From assembly GCA_009733775.1 (NCBI GenBank), contig WOGZ01000113.1, forward strand, positions 30,949 to 94,948: 64,000 nucleotides of DNA, given 5' to 3'. This DNA is from Alectoria sarmentosa (Eukaryota > Ascomycota > Lecanoromycetes > Lecanorales > Parmeliaceae). This document shows positions 63,946 through 64,000 of this stretch, piece by piece. Below the pieces are notes generated by a model. The model saw nothing but the letters and a program-made list of their open reading frames with translations. It was not told the origin of the DNA and did no database searches. Both the position numbers and the translations under genes were made by a program. The first letter of the stretch is position 1. Every line of letters starts with the position of its first letter.

Positions 63946-64000
<55 letters not shown>
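63946..64000. repeat. CAT trinucleotide microsatellite at the right edge
   Basis: At least 18 perfect TCA/CAT units run to the window end and may continue beyond it. It follows the 3' flank of vps20 and is not telomeric in sequence. Confidence 0.95.

Noticed and set aside
63946..64000. Possible telomere at the right edge
   Set aside because: The unit is CAT, not TTAGGG/CCCTAA, so this is an internal microsatellite.

Overview
The window is a nuclear genomic segment of a filamentous ascomycete (Pezizomycotina). Genes carry short introns (mostly 45-65 bp) with GT(A/G)xGT-type donors and CTAAC/CTGAT-like branch sites. Families include eIF3f, Utp25, COQ2, complex I PSST, HEM2, SWC4, Rix7, Vps20, a Zn2Cys6 regulator and a GtaA-type glutaminase. 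The window also holds a retrotransposon degraded into AT-rich DNA in the manner of repeat-induced point mutation (RIP). No finer taxonomic placement is claimed. All exon-intron models were assembled by eye from reading frame, splice signals and family knowledge.

Layout. 1-5.5 kb: the 3' part of a cysteine-rich, probably secreted protein gene runs off the left edge, then a small conserved-looking gene, then repeat-rich intergenic DNA. That DNA holds a 298-bp miniature LTR element inserted into a GTA-type microsatellite. 5.55-10.8 kb: a complete but RIP-ruined Ty1/copia retrotransposon on the minus strand, with 327-bp LTRs, a 5-bp target duplication, primer site and polypurine tract. 11.4-31.9 kb: a housekeeping block. 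It contains a DUF1279/FAM210-like protein, a JmjC protein, a COQ2-type prenyltransferase, eIF3f and Utp25 (divergent pair), a large low-complexity protein, an AFG1 ATPase, a ubiquitin-like-domain protein and TRAPPC2L. A second, identical copy of the 298-bp element lies at 29.4 kb. 32.2-32.7 kb: a three-exon gene for a small secreted protein with a knottin-like cysteine pattern, which no single open frame reveals. 34-42 kb: a small acidic protein, complex I PSST subunit, mitochondrial malonyltransferase, a long gene-poor stretch, then a Zn2Cys6-hexapeptide-acyltransferase fusion. 42.8-64 kb: an SDR with a GC-AG intron, a frameshifted BTB gene, HEM2, an unknown nuclear-looking protein, p24 and SWC4 (divergent pair), a lipid phosphate phosphatase, a glutaminase with a 21-nt exon, Rix7 and Vps20 (divergent pair), and a CAT microsatellite at the right edge.

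How the genes relate: there is no biosynthetic cluster or operon. Most genes are unlinked core functions: mitochondrial metabolism (COQ2, PSST, MCT1, HEM2, AFG1), ribosome production and translation (Utp25, Rix7, eIF3f), vesicle traffic (TRAPPC2L, p24, Vps20) and chromatin (JmjC, SWC4). The most unusual content is the pair of identical miniature LTR elements. They have perfect 5-bp target duplications, and an 11-nt LTR segment is complementary to the primer-binding region, as in self-priming Tf1-type elements. At 298 bp they sit below the length at which RIP is known to act, in contrast to the ruined 5.2-kb copia element nearby.
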